A DNA stretch of 55,920 nucleotides, from positions 1 through 55,920 of the forward strand of contig JALOQX010000003.1 in the NCBI GenBank assembly GCA_025459265.1, given 5' to 3'. Position numbers and translations under genes: made by a program. Source of the DNA: Pirellulaceae bacterium. GTDB taxonomy: Bacteria; Planctomycetota; Planctomycetia; Pirellulales; Pirellulaceae. This document shows positions 1 through 9,255 of the stretch, in pieces; within the stretch, counting starts at the first letter, position 1, and every line of letters begins with the position of its first letter. The notes below the pieces were generated by a model, which searched no databases, was not told the DNA's origin, and worked only from the letters and a program-made list of their open reading frames with translations.

Positions 1-120
1 CGCCCCCAACCGGCTTGTCCGGTTGGTGCGGACGATCATCGGCTACGCCGGCCGACGCCTGCCACCGTCCGCCCCCAACCGGCTTGTCCGGTTGGTGCGC
101 ACGATCATCGGCTACGCCGG
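1..120. repeat. Tandem 51-bp hairpin repeat, two copies
   Basis: Positions 1-51 and 70-120 are the same 51-bp unit with a single difference (G at 31 versus C at 100), separated by 18 bp. Each unit contains a perfect inverted repeat, CCAACCGG / CCGGTTGG, with a 5-nt loop CTTGT, followed by the 15-mer GATCATCGGCTACGC (34-48 and 103-117). The 15-mer recurs inverted at 55758-55772. The structure resembles REP-type dispersed intergenic elements. The window starts inside the array, so more copies may lie to the left. Confidence 0.8.
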
Positions 121-365
121 GGCAGCGACGCACCGCGGAAGAAAACGTGGCACCAGCTGGCAGCGCGAAGCTCCGCACCGAGATAAACCAGCGACAATTC
201 AGAGTATCTGCATGCCGCCGCAAGCGAGAACTACGGCGACAACCGTCAATCCAACGGAGACCGACTTCGGCGTAAAGCGAACTCGGACATCGTCGTCATT
301 CGGCATCGCGGCGGTACGTTGATTAGCCAACGAACGACGACGATCACGCGGTGGCCGCGGAGTGA
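121..365. other. Gene-free stretch after the hairpin repeat
   Basis: Together with 1-120 this makes a 365-bp stretch before the first gene. I see no convincing coding region, RNA or terminator here. The short open frames across it show no start signals and no recognisable protein pattern. Confidence 0.5.
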
Positions 366-1292
366 TCATCCATTCGATTCCCGCGCGATCGGCGACTCGC
401 GTGCAGCGTCTGGTTCTGCGGTATCGGGGAATGCTGACCTCACGAGGTTCCACACGGTGGCAGCCATGCGGCGATGGCCTGCCTGCGTCAAGTGAATCGT
501 ATCAACGGTCGAGTCATTTGCAGTAAGGACTGACAGGAATACCCGCTTGGGTACAAGGGCGACGTTGTGTCTTCGAGCGAGCGAGCGCTGAATTCGCCCG
601 TATTCGTTCCGGAACGGTGGAAGCGGCAATTCAAACATGATTACCTGACGTCCGGAGCGACACACGTACGCGAGAAGGGCATCGAGATCCTGTGAGAATT
701 GCTCTGACGAAGTGTCGCCAAGCAGGTCATTCCCGCCGATTTCGAGGATCACCACCGGGGATGCGATTTGCCGGGATGTGGCCCGTTTCAGTGCCGAAGC
801 AGCAGTTTCGCCCGGTTGTGAGATGTCCTGGATGTTGAGGTCGCGTTCTTTGGCGAGCAGAGTTGGCCATCGCACGGAGTGATCGCTCGCACCCATTCCC
901 GCAGTGACGGAATCGCCGATGACGGTCATAGAACGCGAGGGGGCTGGAACAAGGGAAGGGGTAATGTGATACGGGAGTTCGATTGCGGCAGCAACGGCCC
1001 AAGCAACGATGACGGACAGTCGCGTCCAACGGCGCCAATTCTTCAGGTACGCCGAGATCAACCAGGCCAGCGTAATGGCAATGGCGATTCCGTAGTACCA
1101 GTGCGGGATTGCCGTCGATGAAATTGCGATCGCGATGGCACCGATCAGGAAGAACAAGACCGTGAGGCGTGTCGTGATCGGCGTCCATCGAGTCGACGCA
1201 AGTGCGGCGACACTGATTAGTGCCACACCGCTGAAGAAAGCGTGGCCGCTCGCAATGTGATAGACGAGCCAGTTCATCGATGTGCCATTCAT
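366..1292 (-). CDS. SGNH/GDSL-type hydrolase with N-terminal membrane segments
   Basis: About 308 residues from the ATG at 1292 (another ATG at 1277 gives 303). The first ~105 residues contain three or four hydrophobic segments separated by short charged loops, so the protein is probably anchored in the membrane. The rest is an SGNH hydrolase: block I GDSV (nucleophile Ser ~128), block III GGND (186-189) and block V with Asp ~264 and His ~267 in DTIHLT. Family members are esterases or lipases acting on acyl or acetyl groups of lipids or polysaccharides; the substrate cannot be read here. An open frame continues upstream to 1487, but that stretch is polar and would overlap the preceding gene on the same strand, so I prefer the shorter start. 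Confidence 0.8.
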   Translation of the reverse strand: MNGTSMNWLVYHIASGHAFFSGVALISVAALASTRWTPITTRLTVLFFLIGAIAIAISSTAIPHWYYGIAIAITLAWLISAYLKNWRRWTRLSVIVAWAVAAAIELPYHITPSLVPAPSRSMTVIGDSVTAGMGASDHSVRWPTLLAKERDLNIQDISQPGETAASALKRATSRQIASPVVILEIGGNDLLGDTSSEQFSQDLDALLAYVCRSGRQVIMFELPLPPFRNEYGRIQRSLARRHNVALVPKRVFLSVLTANDSTVDTIHLTQAGHRRMAATVWNLVRSAFPDTAEPDAARESPIARESNG

Positions 1293-1425
1293 CGCCGAAT
1301 GTTGCAAATCGCTGGGCGGCGGGAGTTGATCGTCGACTCCGAAATGCCCATCTACCGCCGCTCCAGTGCATTTCGTTGTGCGGTCGCATTGATTCACGCC
1401 TCGCCAGCGGGTCGGCGACCGCAAA

Positions 1426-2133
1426 TCACCGTTTTCCGAGACGTTGTTTGTAGTATTCGTCGTCAGGGTACGGATCGTAGATGTCATCCAGATCGACGGA
1501 ATTCAGTTTGCGCCATTCTTCGCTACCGCGCTGTTCGCCTGACGCGAGAATGAACGTGAATGTACCCCAGTGCCAATTACGAACAAACTCCGCATTGACT
1601 ACCGGTTTCGAATCGGCGTTAAGGATCGACGCACCGCCATATACTTTGACCAGACTGAGCGGTTCAATCTCGTAACCGATTCCCGAAAGTACGACCGTGA
1701 AGTCCCCGGAACCGTTGAAGGACAACGCCTGTATGTGAGTGTCCGTAAAGCCATCGAAGTACTTGTGTTCGACAAGCAGGGTCGTCTGGTTGTCGCGTTC
1801 ACGCACGTCGACTTGCCGTACGATTCCGAACCACCCGACGAATGTTTTGTCTTTCTTGGAGATGTCGTAGTCTCCAGCCAGGCCACCCGTTACCTGTTCC
1901 GACGGTACGAGTTTCTCGAAAAACGGTTTTTCCTTTTCGCTCGGCGCGTAGAACGTCGTTCCGAGTGCGCCATCGTCTTTCTGGGGCTTCTTCGTGATGT
2001 GCTCGACAGGCACTAAGACCACGTTTTCCCTGTCCTGCGCCCACGCAGAGAGGGTGCAGGACCACGTGGCAACCATTACGAGAATGCGAACCGTCGAAGT
2101 GATTGGCCGAACAACAAGACAGGTGCGATGCAT
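1426..2133 (-). CDS. Secreted protein of unknown function
   Basis: 235 residues from the ATG at 2133, chosen because it places a signal peptide at the N-terminus (hydrophobic core about residues 15-28, ending near SAWAQ). An upstream extension to 2352 would be arginine-rich and would bury that signal. The mature part is short, mixed-charge and soluble, with alternating hydrophobic strands between about residues 95 and 190 and an acidic C-terminus (DDIYDPYPDDEYY). I do not recognise a family. It sits 133 bp upstream of the SGNH hydrolase on the same strand, so co-transcription is possible. Confidence 0.65.
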   Translation of the reverse strand: MHRTCLVVRPITSTVRILVMVATWSCTLSAWAQDRENVVLVPVEHITKKPQKDDGALGTTFYAPSEKEKPFFEKLVPSEQVTGGLAGDYDISKKDKTFVGWFGIVRQVDVRERDNQTTLLVEHKYFDGFTDTHIQALSFNGSGDFTVVLSGIGYEIEPLSLVKVYGGASILNADSKPVVNAEFVRNWHWGTFTFILASGEQRGSEEWRKLNSVDLDDIYDPYPDDEYYKQRLGKR

Positions 2134-2332
2134 GGTGTGACGCCTACGTTCTAGATTATCCAGAGAGTCAAGTACTCCGGCAGCAGGAACGAGTTCATCG
2201 CTCATCGAGGTCGAGCTTCCTCGCCCGACCCGCCCGGGCCCCGGCCAGGGCCGCATCAGCCATCCGCGAAAGCGGATCGACCGACTCGGGGCAGGCGAAC
2301 AGTTCGGCCCTGATAGCAGGCGTGCCGCTCGT

Positions 2333-3154
2333 TTACAGCTGTCCAAGGGCAATGACCGTGTTCTTCGCGGGAAGGCTGAACGGCTTCGTGTAGTGATACA
2401 CGTGGGCCGTTCCGCCTCCGTCGCACGCTACCGCGGCTTCCTGTTCGACGACAAAGTCGGCGAAGTGGGGCGCGTTGAACGCCACGAACGCCAGCCGTAA
2501 GCTGTCGATCACCGCGTCGTGTCGCCGCGTGAGGTCGGGATACGCCAGCGGGCCCGTATCGATCTGGTACATCTTCTTTTCGAGGCTGACGTTGATGGTC
2601 TTCGCGGGGCACTCGATGATGGCACGCTGGTGGGTCTCGGGAGTGCTGATCTCGGTTTGCGTGACGATGGGGATAGCCGCCGCGGTCGCGTCGCGGATGG
2701 CCTCCCAGCTGTCGAGCACCGTCGTGACGGGGGCTTCACACAGCCTCAGCACGGGCACACCCCACATGTTCTCCGGAGCGTTCACCGTACGGTAGCGGTC
2801 GCTCGCGCCGAGCGTGCGACGGAACACGAGCCAGCGGCCTGCACCCCAGATCGGCAGGAAATCATAATTGTCGGCGTAGAAGAGGTCCCGATCACCAAAC
2901 GTGTTTTCGCTCTTGCACGACGCGCACTGGTAGAAATCGATACATGTGTTGGTCTCGTCGTCCACGATGCGCGTCCGGCTCTCCAGCCAGAAGCGGACGG
3001 CGTTGAAGGCCGCCGTGCAGCACAGAAACGACCGGCCGTAGTCGAGCGGCGGCAGGGCGCCGTTGACGAGGGCTCCGGTCGGCCGTGCGGAGACGGCCAT
3101 CGCACATGCGGACAGGGCGCTTGCCTTGAGAACCTCGCGGCGCGTGACAGCCAT
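2333..3154 (-). CDS. Tat-exported cysteine-containing protein of unknown function
   Basis: 273 residues. The N-terminus carries a twin-arginine motif (TRREVLK, Arg5-Arg6) and a short hydrophobic stretch, so export in folded form via Tat is expected. Shortly after the signal come Cys45-Cys46, Cys71 and a CxxC (Cys77-Cys80), a pattern that could bind metal or form disulfides. A GGAG Shine-Dalgarno lies 7 nt before the ATG. It lies directly downstream of the sialidase-like gene on the same strand (42 bp), suggesting a shared transcript. No enzyme family is recognised. Confidence 0.7.
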   Translation of the reverse strand: MAVTRREVLKASALSACAMAVSARPTGALVNGALPPLDYGRSFLCCTAAFNAVRFWLESRTRIVDDETNTCIDFYQCASCKSENTFGDRDLFYADNYDFLPIWGAGRWLVFRRTLGASDRYRTVNAPENMWGVPVLRLCEAPVTTVLDSWEAIRDATAAAIPIVTQTEISTPETHQRAIIECPAKTINVSLEKKMYQIDTGPLAYPDLTRRHDAVIDSLRLAFVAFNAPHFADFVVEQEAAVACDGGGTAHVYHYTKPFSLPAKNTVIALGQL

Positions 3155-3196
3155 CGTTCGTCTCCATGCCAGGACTCCATCCCGTCCGGACGTCCT

Positions 3197-4237
3197 TCAC
3201 TTGCCGTAAAACCACTGGGCCGGGAGTATCTTCAATTGCAGGGAGAGGCCGCCAGCATAGTTAAAGTAGGTCAGGAGCGCCTGGTGGTCGACCCAAGTGA
3301 CGGCGGGGTAGGCCCAGGCGTCGCCTTCTTTATCTTCGATGTTCCGGAACGGCTCCCAGGATTCGCCGTCGTCCTTGGACACGGCGGCCGTGAGCGGGTT
3401 GCGGTGCGACGCGCCGGGATTGTGGTTCCAGATCGCCAGCAGATCGCCGGTCGTCGGGATGCGGCTGATCGAGACCGGGGCCGCGGTCCCGTGGAGCGGG
3501 CTGGCGACGGGTGCGCTCCAGGTGGCCCCGCCGTCCCTCGAGATGCTCTGATACTGACCGCCGAGGCCCGTGCGCATCAGCATCAGCACACGGCCATCCT
3601 TGAGTTCGATGCAGGCCGGTTCCCAGCAACCGTCGCCCGGATTGATGCGCTGCGATTCGCGCCACGTCTGACCGTCGTCGTCGGAGAGATAGCAATAGCT
3701 GTCGCCGCCCTCCCACGCTTCGAGCAAGATGCGGCCCGAGGTCAACCGCAGCGAGCGCCCATTGGTCAAACCGGTGTACTTGCCGTCGGGGCTGATCTGT
3801 TTGGCCGGACTCCAAGTTCTTGCGTCATCGGCGGAGGTCCGCAGCATGACGCGGCAATCGTCGCTCTCAGAGTTCTTCTGGCAGTAGAACAGGGCGAGAC
3901 GGCCGTCCTTCGTGCGCAGAAAGTTCACTTCCATCACATTGCAGCCGCCGTCGTTCTCGACCAGCGTGAATTTCTCGCCCCACGTCTTGCCGCCGTCATT
4001 CGAGATCTTTCCCGAGATACGGGCCGGGCCGTGGTCCGCGCCGTTGCCCGCATAGAACTCGGTCCAGCCGAGGAGCAGCGCGCCATCCTGGATCGCCACG
4101 ATGGCGGCCTCGCTGTTTCTCGGGTTATTGGGTCCGACGGGCGCGACGACTATATGGTAGGGATCTTCAGGCGCCGCCACGGCGGACAGCGCGGCGATTC
4201 CCACGGCGAGCATGGACACAGCTGCTGGAACTCGCAA
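3197..4237 (-). CDS. Secreted sialidase/BNR-repeat-like protein
   Basis: 346 residues with an N-terminal signal peptide and five Asp-box motifs of the S/TxDxGxTW type at about residues 79-86, 134-142, 185-192, 233-240 and 287-294, spaced as expected for a six-bladed sialidase-like propeller. Exo-alpha-sialidase-type enzymes cleave terminal sugars from glycans, but many planctomycete relatives have no tested activity and the catalytic Arg triad cannot be confirmed by eye. The chosen start is TTG at 4237, with a GGAGG Shine-Dalgarno 10 nt upstream; the next ATG (4213) would cut into the signal peptide. The gene precedes the Tat-exported unknown on the same strand. Confidence 0.82.
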   Translation of the reverse strand: MRVPAAVSMLAVGIAALSAVAAPEDPYHIVVAPVGPNNPRNSEAAIVAIQDGALLLGWTEFYAGNGADHGPARISGKISNDGGKTWGEKFTLVENDGGCNVMEVNFLRTKDGRLALFYCQKNSESDDCRVMLRTSADDARTWSPAKQISPDGKYTGLTNGRSLRLTSGRILLEAWEGGDSYCYLSDDDGQTWRESQRINPGDGCWEPACIELKDGRVLMLMRTGLGGQYQSISRDGGATWSAPVASPLHGTAAPVSISRIPTTGDLLAIWNHNPGASHRNPLTAAVSKDDGESWEPFRNIEDKEGDAWAYPAVTWVDHQALLTYFNYAGGLSLQLKILPAQWFYGK

Positions 4238-4487
4238 GGTTTCCGTGCCTCCATGACTGAGCCACGAGGTAATTGAACCACGACCCCGGCCATTGTCTCA
4301 GGAACACCCGGGAAACGACAGCCCCTCGCGGCCATACCCAGGGAAAGGGGACAGGTACATTTGCCGCGGCGGTTGAGGGGGTATGCGCAAAGCCGCGGGT
4401 GATCAGCGCACGCCGACCGCCGATTCGGCACGAGATTTCGGTGGTGGCATCAGGGGCGTCCGCATGTTCGCGCCCACCGCTGTACGG
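4238..4487. other. Intergenic region with a possible REP-like remnant
   Basis: 250 bp between two minus-strand genes. At 4340-4368 it contains the string GGGAAAGGGGACAGGTACAT followed by TTGCCGCGG. From general experience, strings of this kind (GGGGACAGGTACATTT) recur in intergenic regions of unrelated bacteria, often near REP-associated transposases. No second copy or transposase is visible here, so this is only a resemblance. Confidence 0.25.
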
Positions 4488-7400
4488 CTACTTCCGTCGC
4501 GCGGAATCCTGTCCACCTGGTTCCTCGCGCAGCAGGCGGATGGAGTCGAACAGCGCTTCGCCGCCCAGGGCAGTGGGGGCTAGGCCGGTGAGGGTCATCG
4601 CCCCGAAGTCCTGCCACAAGTCACGCGTGACGACGGTCCACTCGGCAGGCGCTTGGTCGGTGATTTGGGTGGCCTGCCAGGGCGTGGTGTTGCGACCGCT
4701 GTAATAGCGCAGTTGGGGCTGGTCGGCCCCAGGCCACGTGCCGTTGGCGGCCAGTTCCAGCATGACGCCGTCGCCGCGGGTCGCTTTCCAGGCGAATTGC
4801 AGGTAACGATACTCGCCCGGTCCCGGGTGCTCGGTGATGCGATACTCCCAGCCGGGCAGCGTGGCGGAGAAACGCTGCAGGGGGCGGATGGCCAGAGCGG
4901 CCGTGCCCGCGTGGGCGTCGCGCGTGGTCACGGTCGCCGTGCCGTCGCCTTCGCTGAGCAGCGCCGCAAACTGCAACTCGTCGTCGAACAGCACGGCCAC
5001 GGCCGGCTGAGTCGAGGCGGTCGCGCGGCGGAGAAAGCCGAGCAGGTCGGCGACATCTTGAGGCGAGAGTTCCTGTTCGAGTTTTTCGGGCATCATGGAC
5101 ACCGACGACACGGTGAGCTCATCCACTTCCTGCCGCAGGATGACGGACTCTTTGCCTTCCTGCTCGCGGAGGGTCAGGCTGGTGGCGGATTCGGCCGCCA
5201 GGACGCCGGTGAAGATCCGTCCGTTGGAGGTGATGACGGTGTACGTGGGGTAGCCGACGGTCAGTTGGCTGCTGGGATCGAGCAGATCCGTCATCAGCGT
5301 CTCGTCCGCCCGTGTGCGGGCGGTCAGCAGGTCCGGTCCCACGGCGAATCCCTGGTCGCCCAGCCGATGGCACTTGGCACACTGTTTCTCGAAGACCGCC
5401 TGGCCGCGCTGACTGTTGCGATCCAGGACCAGGGCCGCTCGGTAGCGCTCGAGCACCTCGCGGCGGTCGGCAGCGGATGCGGCATCCAGGAGCAATTCCC
5501 GCGATCGCGCGGCGAGGGTCGGGTCGCGGTGGGCGACCAGGCGTTCCCGGCGTGCGGCATCGATCTGCGTACGGTCGACCGTGCCGCGCGCCACGGCGTC
5601 CAATAGCAGCTGGACGAACGATTCGCGGGAGAAAGCGGCATCCAGTATGCTGCTCTGAACGGCCGGCGTGCAGCTGGCCAGCCGCCCGAGTGCCAGCTCC
5701 ATGGCGGCCACGTGGTTGGCGCGTGCGGCCGCAGCGATGGCCGCCACCTGCAGTTCGCTCGACTGCCGCGGCGTAAGCAACTCGTCCAGCACGGCGTCGA
5801 ATCCTTCGGGGGCAGCCGCGGCCAGCAGGTCGACGGACTTGACGCGGTCTTCCAGCGGCGCGTCGGGCTCGAGGGCACGCTGGCGGGCGGCGGCCACCAA
5901 GGCTTCCATTGCCGGCAGGCGTGCCACGCCCAAGTGCGCCGCGAGCTGCACGGCGAGTTGGCGACTGGAGTCGTCGTCCCCTGCCAGCCACCGCGCCACG
6001 CAGGGTGCCAGCTCCGCGATGGGCTCCCGCGCTGCACCGCTCCGCTCCAGTCCTGTGCAGAGTCCCTGCAGACAGGCGGCCCGCACATGCGCCGGGCACG
6101 AGGCCGGCAGGCCATCGAGCGCTTGGCAGATTCGTATGAGTTGAGCTCGGTCGCGTCGCGCGCCGACCACACTGCACAGTGTGGCGAGCAGCTGCGTGGA
6201 CGCGCCGTCCGGCACCGGCTGCGTCAGCAGCCGGGCCGCCAACTCGTCGGCCGTAGCCAGGGAGGACGCCAGGACAGCCGCGGCGAACCAGGGATCCTGG
6301 CCCTCCCGCGCGGCCACGCGGGCCAGCGCCGTCACGACGGCCGGGTCGGCGACCGTGCCCAGGGACAACGTGGCCTGCAACCGCACGCGCGGGTGCGGGT
6401 CGTCGATCAGCGGCAGCGCCGCATCCCGCAACGGCGCCGCATCCGGCTGGGCCAGCCAGCGCTCGGCCAGCCGCAACGCGTGCACCCGCACCAGCGGCGC
6501 GGCATCGCGCAGCGCCCGCTGAACCTGCCTGTCCGACAACAACCCGAGACCGTCGAGCGTGTAGAGCGCATGGACGCGGGCATCGGCTTCTGTTTCCTGT
6601 GCCAGGATCACCTCCAGTCGTGCGGCCACCGTGCGGTCGCCGCGTTCGACGAGCAGCCGCTGCGCGGTCTCCCGCCGCCACGGCTCGGCCGACGCGAGCT
6701 GCGTGACCAGCTCCGCGGCGGTCATGCGCTCCAGATCAATCGACGCAGCGCGCTGCGCTCCGTCCGGCACCACGCGCCAAATTCGTCCGCGTTCGGCACC
6801 TGCGATGAGCGATCGCACGTAGAGTTGCTGGAGGTACCGCGGAATGGCCGAGTAGTCCTCGATGATGTCGCGATACATGTCGACGACGTAGAGCATGCCG
6901 TCCGGTCCGGTCAACAGGTTGACGGGCCGGAACCACTGCTCGCTGGAGGTGAGAAACTCCTGCTGCTCGGCGGGGTCGGGCCGCTCGGCGCGATAGGTCA
7001 CACCCTCCGGGACGAGGCGGCAACGATGGATCAGGTTCTGGGCGTTGTCGACGCTGAAATGGCTGCCGCGATACGCGCTGGGCAGACCGGTTCCGCGGTA
7101 GATCGTCTGTCCGCTGGCGGCCGTGAAGTACCCGTTGGCCGTCGCCTCGGCCTCCCCGTAGAACTGCACCCACCGCGGGTCGGCAGCCCGCTGCCGGCGC
7201 CACGGATCGGGCTGGCTCGTGGGATACACGCGTGCCGGGTGGCCGTAGCTGCAGATGTTCCACGTCGGGTCCGGCGCGGGAAAGAATGGGTTGCGGACCA
7301 GATAGCGATACTCCAGCGGCACGACATGCAGTGCGTGCTGCTGGTTCGTACACAGGAAACGGTCTCCCCACTGATCGACGGCCTGGCCGAACCCGTGCGT

Positions 7401-8171
7401 CCACCCGCTCACCGGTTCGATCGCACTGCCATCGGCCCGGAAACGAAAGCAGACGGAGCCGAGCTGCACGTCGTGCGGCAGGTGCGGGCCGCGAATCGTG
7501 CCGCCACTCTGCATGCCGCTCACACCGTAGATCCAGTTGTCATAGACCCACCGCGGGTTGTTGATGCGCGTCCACAGTTCGCCCACGCCGAAGCCGGTGA
7601 AGAGCACGTCGCGCGACTCGGCCACGCCCTCGTCGTCCGCATCCTCCAGGTACACGATGTCCGGCGCGCAGAACACGATCACGCCCTTGCGCGCCGGCAC
7701 GAGACCGTAGCAGGGGGGCAGACGATCTGCCAGGACGCTCACGTGGTCCATCCGCCCGTCGCCGTCCCGGTCCTCCAGCCGTTTGACGGTCCCGTACTGG
7801 TCGCGTGCGGCCTGGGCCAGCGCTTCCTCCGAGGCCGGGATCCGGCGGACTTCGCGATCGAGCACACCGGTCTTGTTCAGTGCGACAATGTCCAGGTAGC
7901 CTTCCAGGTTGTAGCCGTGCAATTCGCACACCAGCATGCGGCCGCGTGCGTCGAACGCGATGGCGACCGGGTCGGCCAGCAGCGGCTCACTCGCTACCAA
8001 CTCGACGCGCAGGCCCGCCGGCAGGCGAAACAGCTGCTGGCTCTCGTCGGGCGACAACGGCCCCGGGGCATCCTGGGCCAGCGGGATCTCGTCGGCCGCC
8101 CGGCCGGGAACCGGCCAGCAAACCAGCAGCACCAGCGCCATCGCTCGCAGCCAGATCCGGGTACGATTCAT
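4488..8171 (-). CDS. Giant PVC-type c-type cytochrome / membrane-bound dehydrogenase (propeller-HEAT-heme)
   Basis: 1227 residues from the ATG at 8171, chosen for the signal peptide that follows it and a GGAGCG Shine-Dalgarno 7 nt upstream. Domains in order: signal peptide; N-terminal beta-propeller of the planctomycete 'membrane-bound dehydrogenase' type (about 30-470); alpha-helical HEAT-like repeats (about 480-880); a class I cytochrome c domain with CAKCH at residues 931-935 and a likely Met ligand in VSMMPEKL; and a C-terminal beta-rich domain (about 1050-1215) resembling a carbohydrate-binding or laminin-G-like module. In this family the exported protein is thought to link oxidation of a sugar-like substrate to electron transfer, but biochemical proof is sparse. 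The AraC-type gene ends 34 bp upstream on the same strand, suggesting co-transcription. Confidence 0.88.
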   Translation of the reverse strand: MNRTRIWLRAMALVLLVCWPVPGRAADEIPLAQDAPGPLSPDESQQLFRLPAGLRVELVASEPLLADPVAIAFDARGRMLVCELHGYNLEGYLDIVALNKTGVLDREVRRIPASEEALAQAARDQYGTVKRLEDRDGDGRMDHVSVLADRLPPCYGLVPARKGVIVFCAPDIVYLEDADDEGVAESRDVLFTGFGVGELWTRINNPRWVYDNWIYGVSGMQSGGTIRGPHLPHDVQLGSVCFRFRADGSAIEPVSGWTHGFGQAVDQWGDRFLCTNQQHALHVVPLEYRYLVRNPFFPAPDPTWNICSYGHPARVYPTSQPDPWRRQRAADPRWVQFYGEAEATANGYFTAASGQTIYRGTGLPSAYRGSHFSVDNAQNLIHRCRLVPEGVTYRAERPDPAEQQEFLTSSEQWFRPVNLLTGPDGMLYVVDMYRDIIEDYSAIPRYLQQLYVRSLIAGAERGRIWRVVPDGAQRAASIDLERMTAAELVTQLASAEPWRRETAQRLLVERGDRTVAARLEVILAQETEADARVHALYTLDGLGLLSDRQVQRALRDAAPLVRVHALRLAERWLAQPDAAPLRDAALPLIDDPHPRVRLQATLSLGTVADPAVVTALARVAAREGQDPWFAAAVLASSLATADELAARLLTQPVPDGASTQLLATLCSVVGARRDRAQLIRICQALDGLPASCPAHVRAACLQGLCTGLERSGAAREPIAELAPCVARWLAGDDDSSRQLAVQLAAHLGVARLPAMEALVAAARQRALEPDAPLEDRVKSVDLLAAAAPEGFDAVLDELLTPRQSSELQVAAIAAAARANHVAAMELALGRLASCTPAVQSSILDAAFSRESFVQLLLDAVARGTVDRTQIDAARRERLVAHRDPTLAARSRELLLDAASAADRREVLERYRAALVLDRNSQRGQAVFEKQCAKCHRLGDQGFAVGPDLLTARTRADETLMTDLLDPSSQLTVGYPTYTVITSNGRIFTGVLAAESATSLTLREQEGKESVILRQEVDELTVSSVSMMPEKLEQELSPQDVADLLGFLRRATASTQPAVAVLFDDELQFAALLSEGDGTATVTTRDAHAGTAALAIRPLQRFSATLPGWEYRITEHPGPGEYRYLQFAWKATRGDGVMLELAANGTWPGADQPQLRYYSGRNTTPWQATQITDQAPAEWTVVTRDLWQDFGAMTLTGLAPTALGGEALFDSIRLLREEPGGQDSARRK

Positions 8172-8205
8172 GTTGACGCGCTCCGCGCCCATGGTAGTCT
8201 TCGTG

Positions 8206-9135
8206 TCAGCACTGGCCGTCACTGTCGCGCCGGCCTGCCTGCGGGGCATCACCGCGGTCGCGGTAGCGTGACGGCGTGACGCCGGTGATCCGTTTGAATA
8301 CGGTCGCGAAGTACTGGGACGAAACGAAGCCCAGATCGAGGGCCAGCTCCGTGACGGATCTGTCCCCCGCGCGCAGCCGGGACTTGGCCGTTTCGATCTT
8401 GTCCCGCAAGATGAACTGGCGCGGGGACAGTCCCGTCTCGCTGCGGAACCGCCGCTTGAAATGGGACAGTGACAGACGGGCGTGTCGGGCCAGTTCGTCC
8501 AGCCGGAAGTCGCGTTCGGGACAACTGCGGATCAGCCGGATGACGGCGGTGATGCGCTGCGAGGAGCGCGATTTCGCGCCGCGTCCAGCCCCGTCCACGA
8601 CTTCCAGCAGCAGTCGCGTGACGGCTAACCGCATCCGTAGTGTGCGCCCGGCCGCCGCCGGACTGTCGTGCCAGCGGAACAGCTCCTGGAACAACCCCTT
8701 CGTCGTCGGCGTCGCGCGGAAATGCCGCTGCGGCAACCGCTGCAGGAGTGCCAACAACAAGTCACTTTCGGCGCGCGGCAGTCCCAGCAGTCGGTGCGTT
8801 GGCCGCGGGCGACGCACATTGACCCAGTACAGCACACCCGGCTCCGACGGACGGCCTCCCGTGCTGTGCGGCTCGTCCGGGAGCGTCACGAACACGTCGC
8901 CGCCACGCAGACGAAACGTATCGCCGGCCACCTCGAACACCTGGTGCCCTCGTTCCAGGTAACAGATCTCCCAGCCTCCGGCGTGGCGATGCACCGGCAG
9001 ATCCGGCCGGGCACTGGCGTAGGAATACATCCCCAGCATGGGCACGTCGGCGAGCCCATCGCGCCGCAGATCCAGCACCCGCCGGTGCGGCGCGTCCATG
9101 TACTGAGCCTCGATATCCATGTACGGAACGCGCAT
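8206..9135 (-). CDS. AraC-family transcriptional regulator
   Basis: 309 residues. An N-terminal cupin-like sensor domain (His-rich strand about residues 48-95, including HRHAGGWEICYLERG) is followed by the paired helix-turn-helix domain typical of AraC/XylS proteins in the last ~100 residues (FRLDELARHARLSLSHFKRRF and LALDLGFVSSQYFATVFKR). Such proteins usually sense sugars. It sits immediately before the giant cytochrome gene and is divergent from the FucI-like gene (120 bp between starts), so these are its likely targets. There is no Shine-Dalgarno before the ATG; instead a sigma70-like promoter places the transcription start at or next to the ATG. Confidence 0.9.
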   Translation of the reverse strand: MRVPYMDIEAQYMDAPHRRVLDLRRDGLADVPMLGMYSYASARPDLPVHRHAGGWEICYLERGHQVFEVAGDTFRLRGGDVFVTLPDEPHSTGGRPSEPGVLYWVNVRRPRPTHRLLGLPRAESDLLLALLQRLPQRHFRATPTTKGLFQELFRWHDSPAAAGRTLRMRLAVTRLLLEVVDGAGRGAKSRSSQRITAVIRLIRSCPERDFRLDELARHARLSLSHFKRRFRSETGLSPRQFILRDKIETAKSRLRAGDRSVTELALDLGFVSSQYFATVFKRITGVTPSRYRDRGDAPQAGRRDSDGQC

Positions 9136-9171
9136 GTTTCAAATCGTATCACGGGCCATATTCAGACGCAA
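9133..9171 (-). promoter_or_regulatory. Promoter giving a leaderless AraC mRNA (predicted)
   Basis: On the minus strand a -35 box TTGCGT (9166-9171), a 17-bp spacer and a -10 box TACGAT (9143-9148) are followed by 7 nt and then the ATG at 9135. With the usual 6-8 nt from -10 to +1, transcription would start at the A of the ATG. The absence of any Shine-Dalgarno agrees with this reading. Confidence 0.45.
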
Positions 9172-9255
9172 GATGCGACGGGTCCTGGCATATTGAGCGG
9201 CTGTGGTGCGCCCGCATCCGCTTGAACCCGAACGCTCTTCAGGAGAGGACCAGCC

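Noticed and set aside
2519..4276. Long open frame (585 codons) on the plus strand opposite the sialidase-like gene
   Set aside because: Five Asp-boxes prove the minus-strand frame. The plus-strand product shows no motif and begins inside the neighbouring gene.
5712..8279. Long open frame (855 codons) on the plus strand opposite the giant cytochrome gene
   Set aside because: It is antisense to a gene with signal peptide, heme motif and HEAT repeats. Its predicted protein is Arg/Gln/His-rich with no domain pattern, as expected for a shadow frame in GC-rich DNA.
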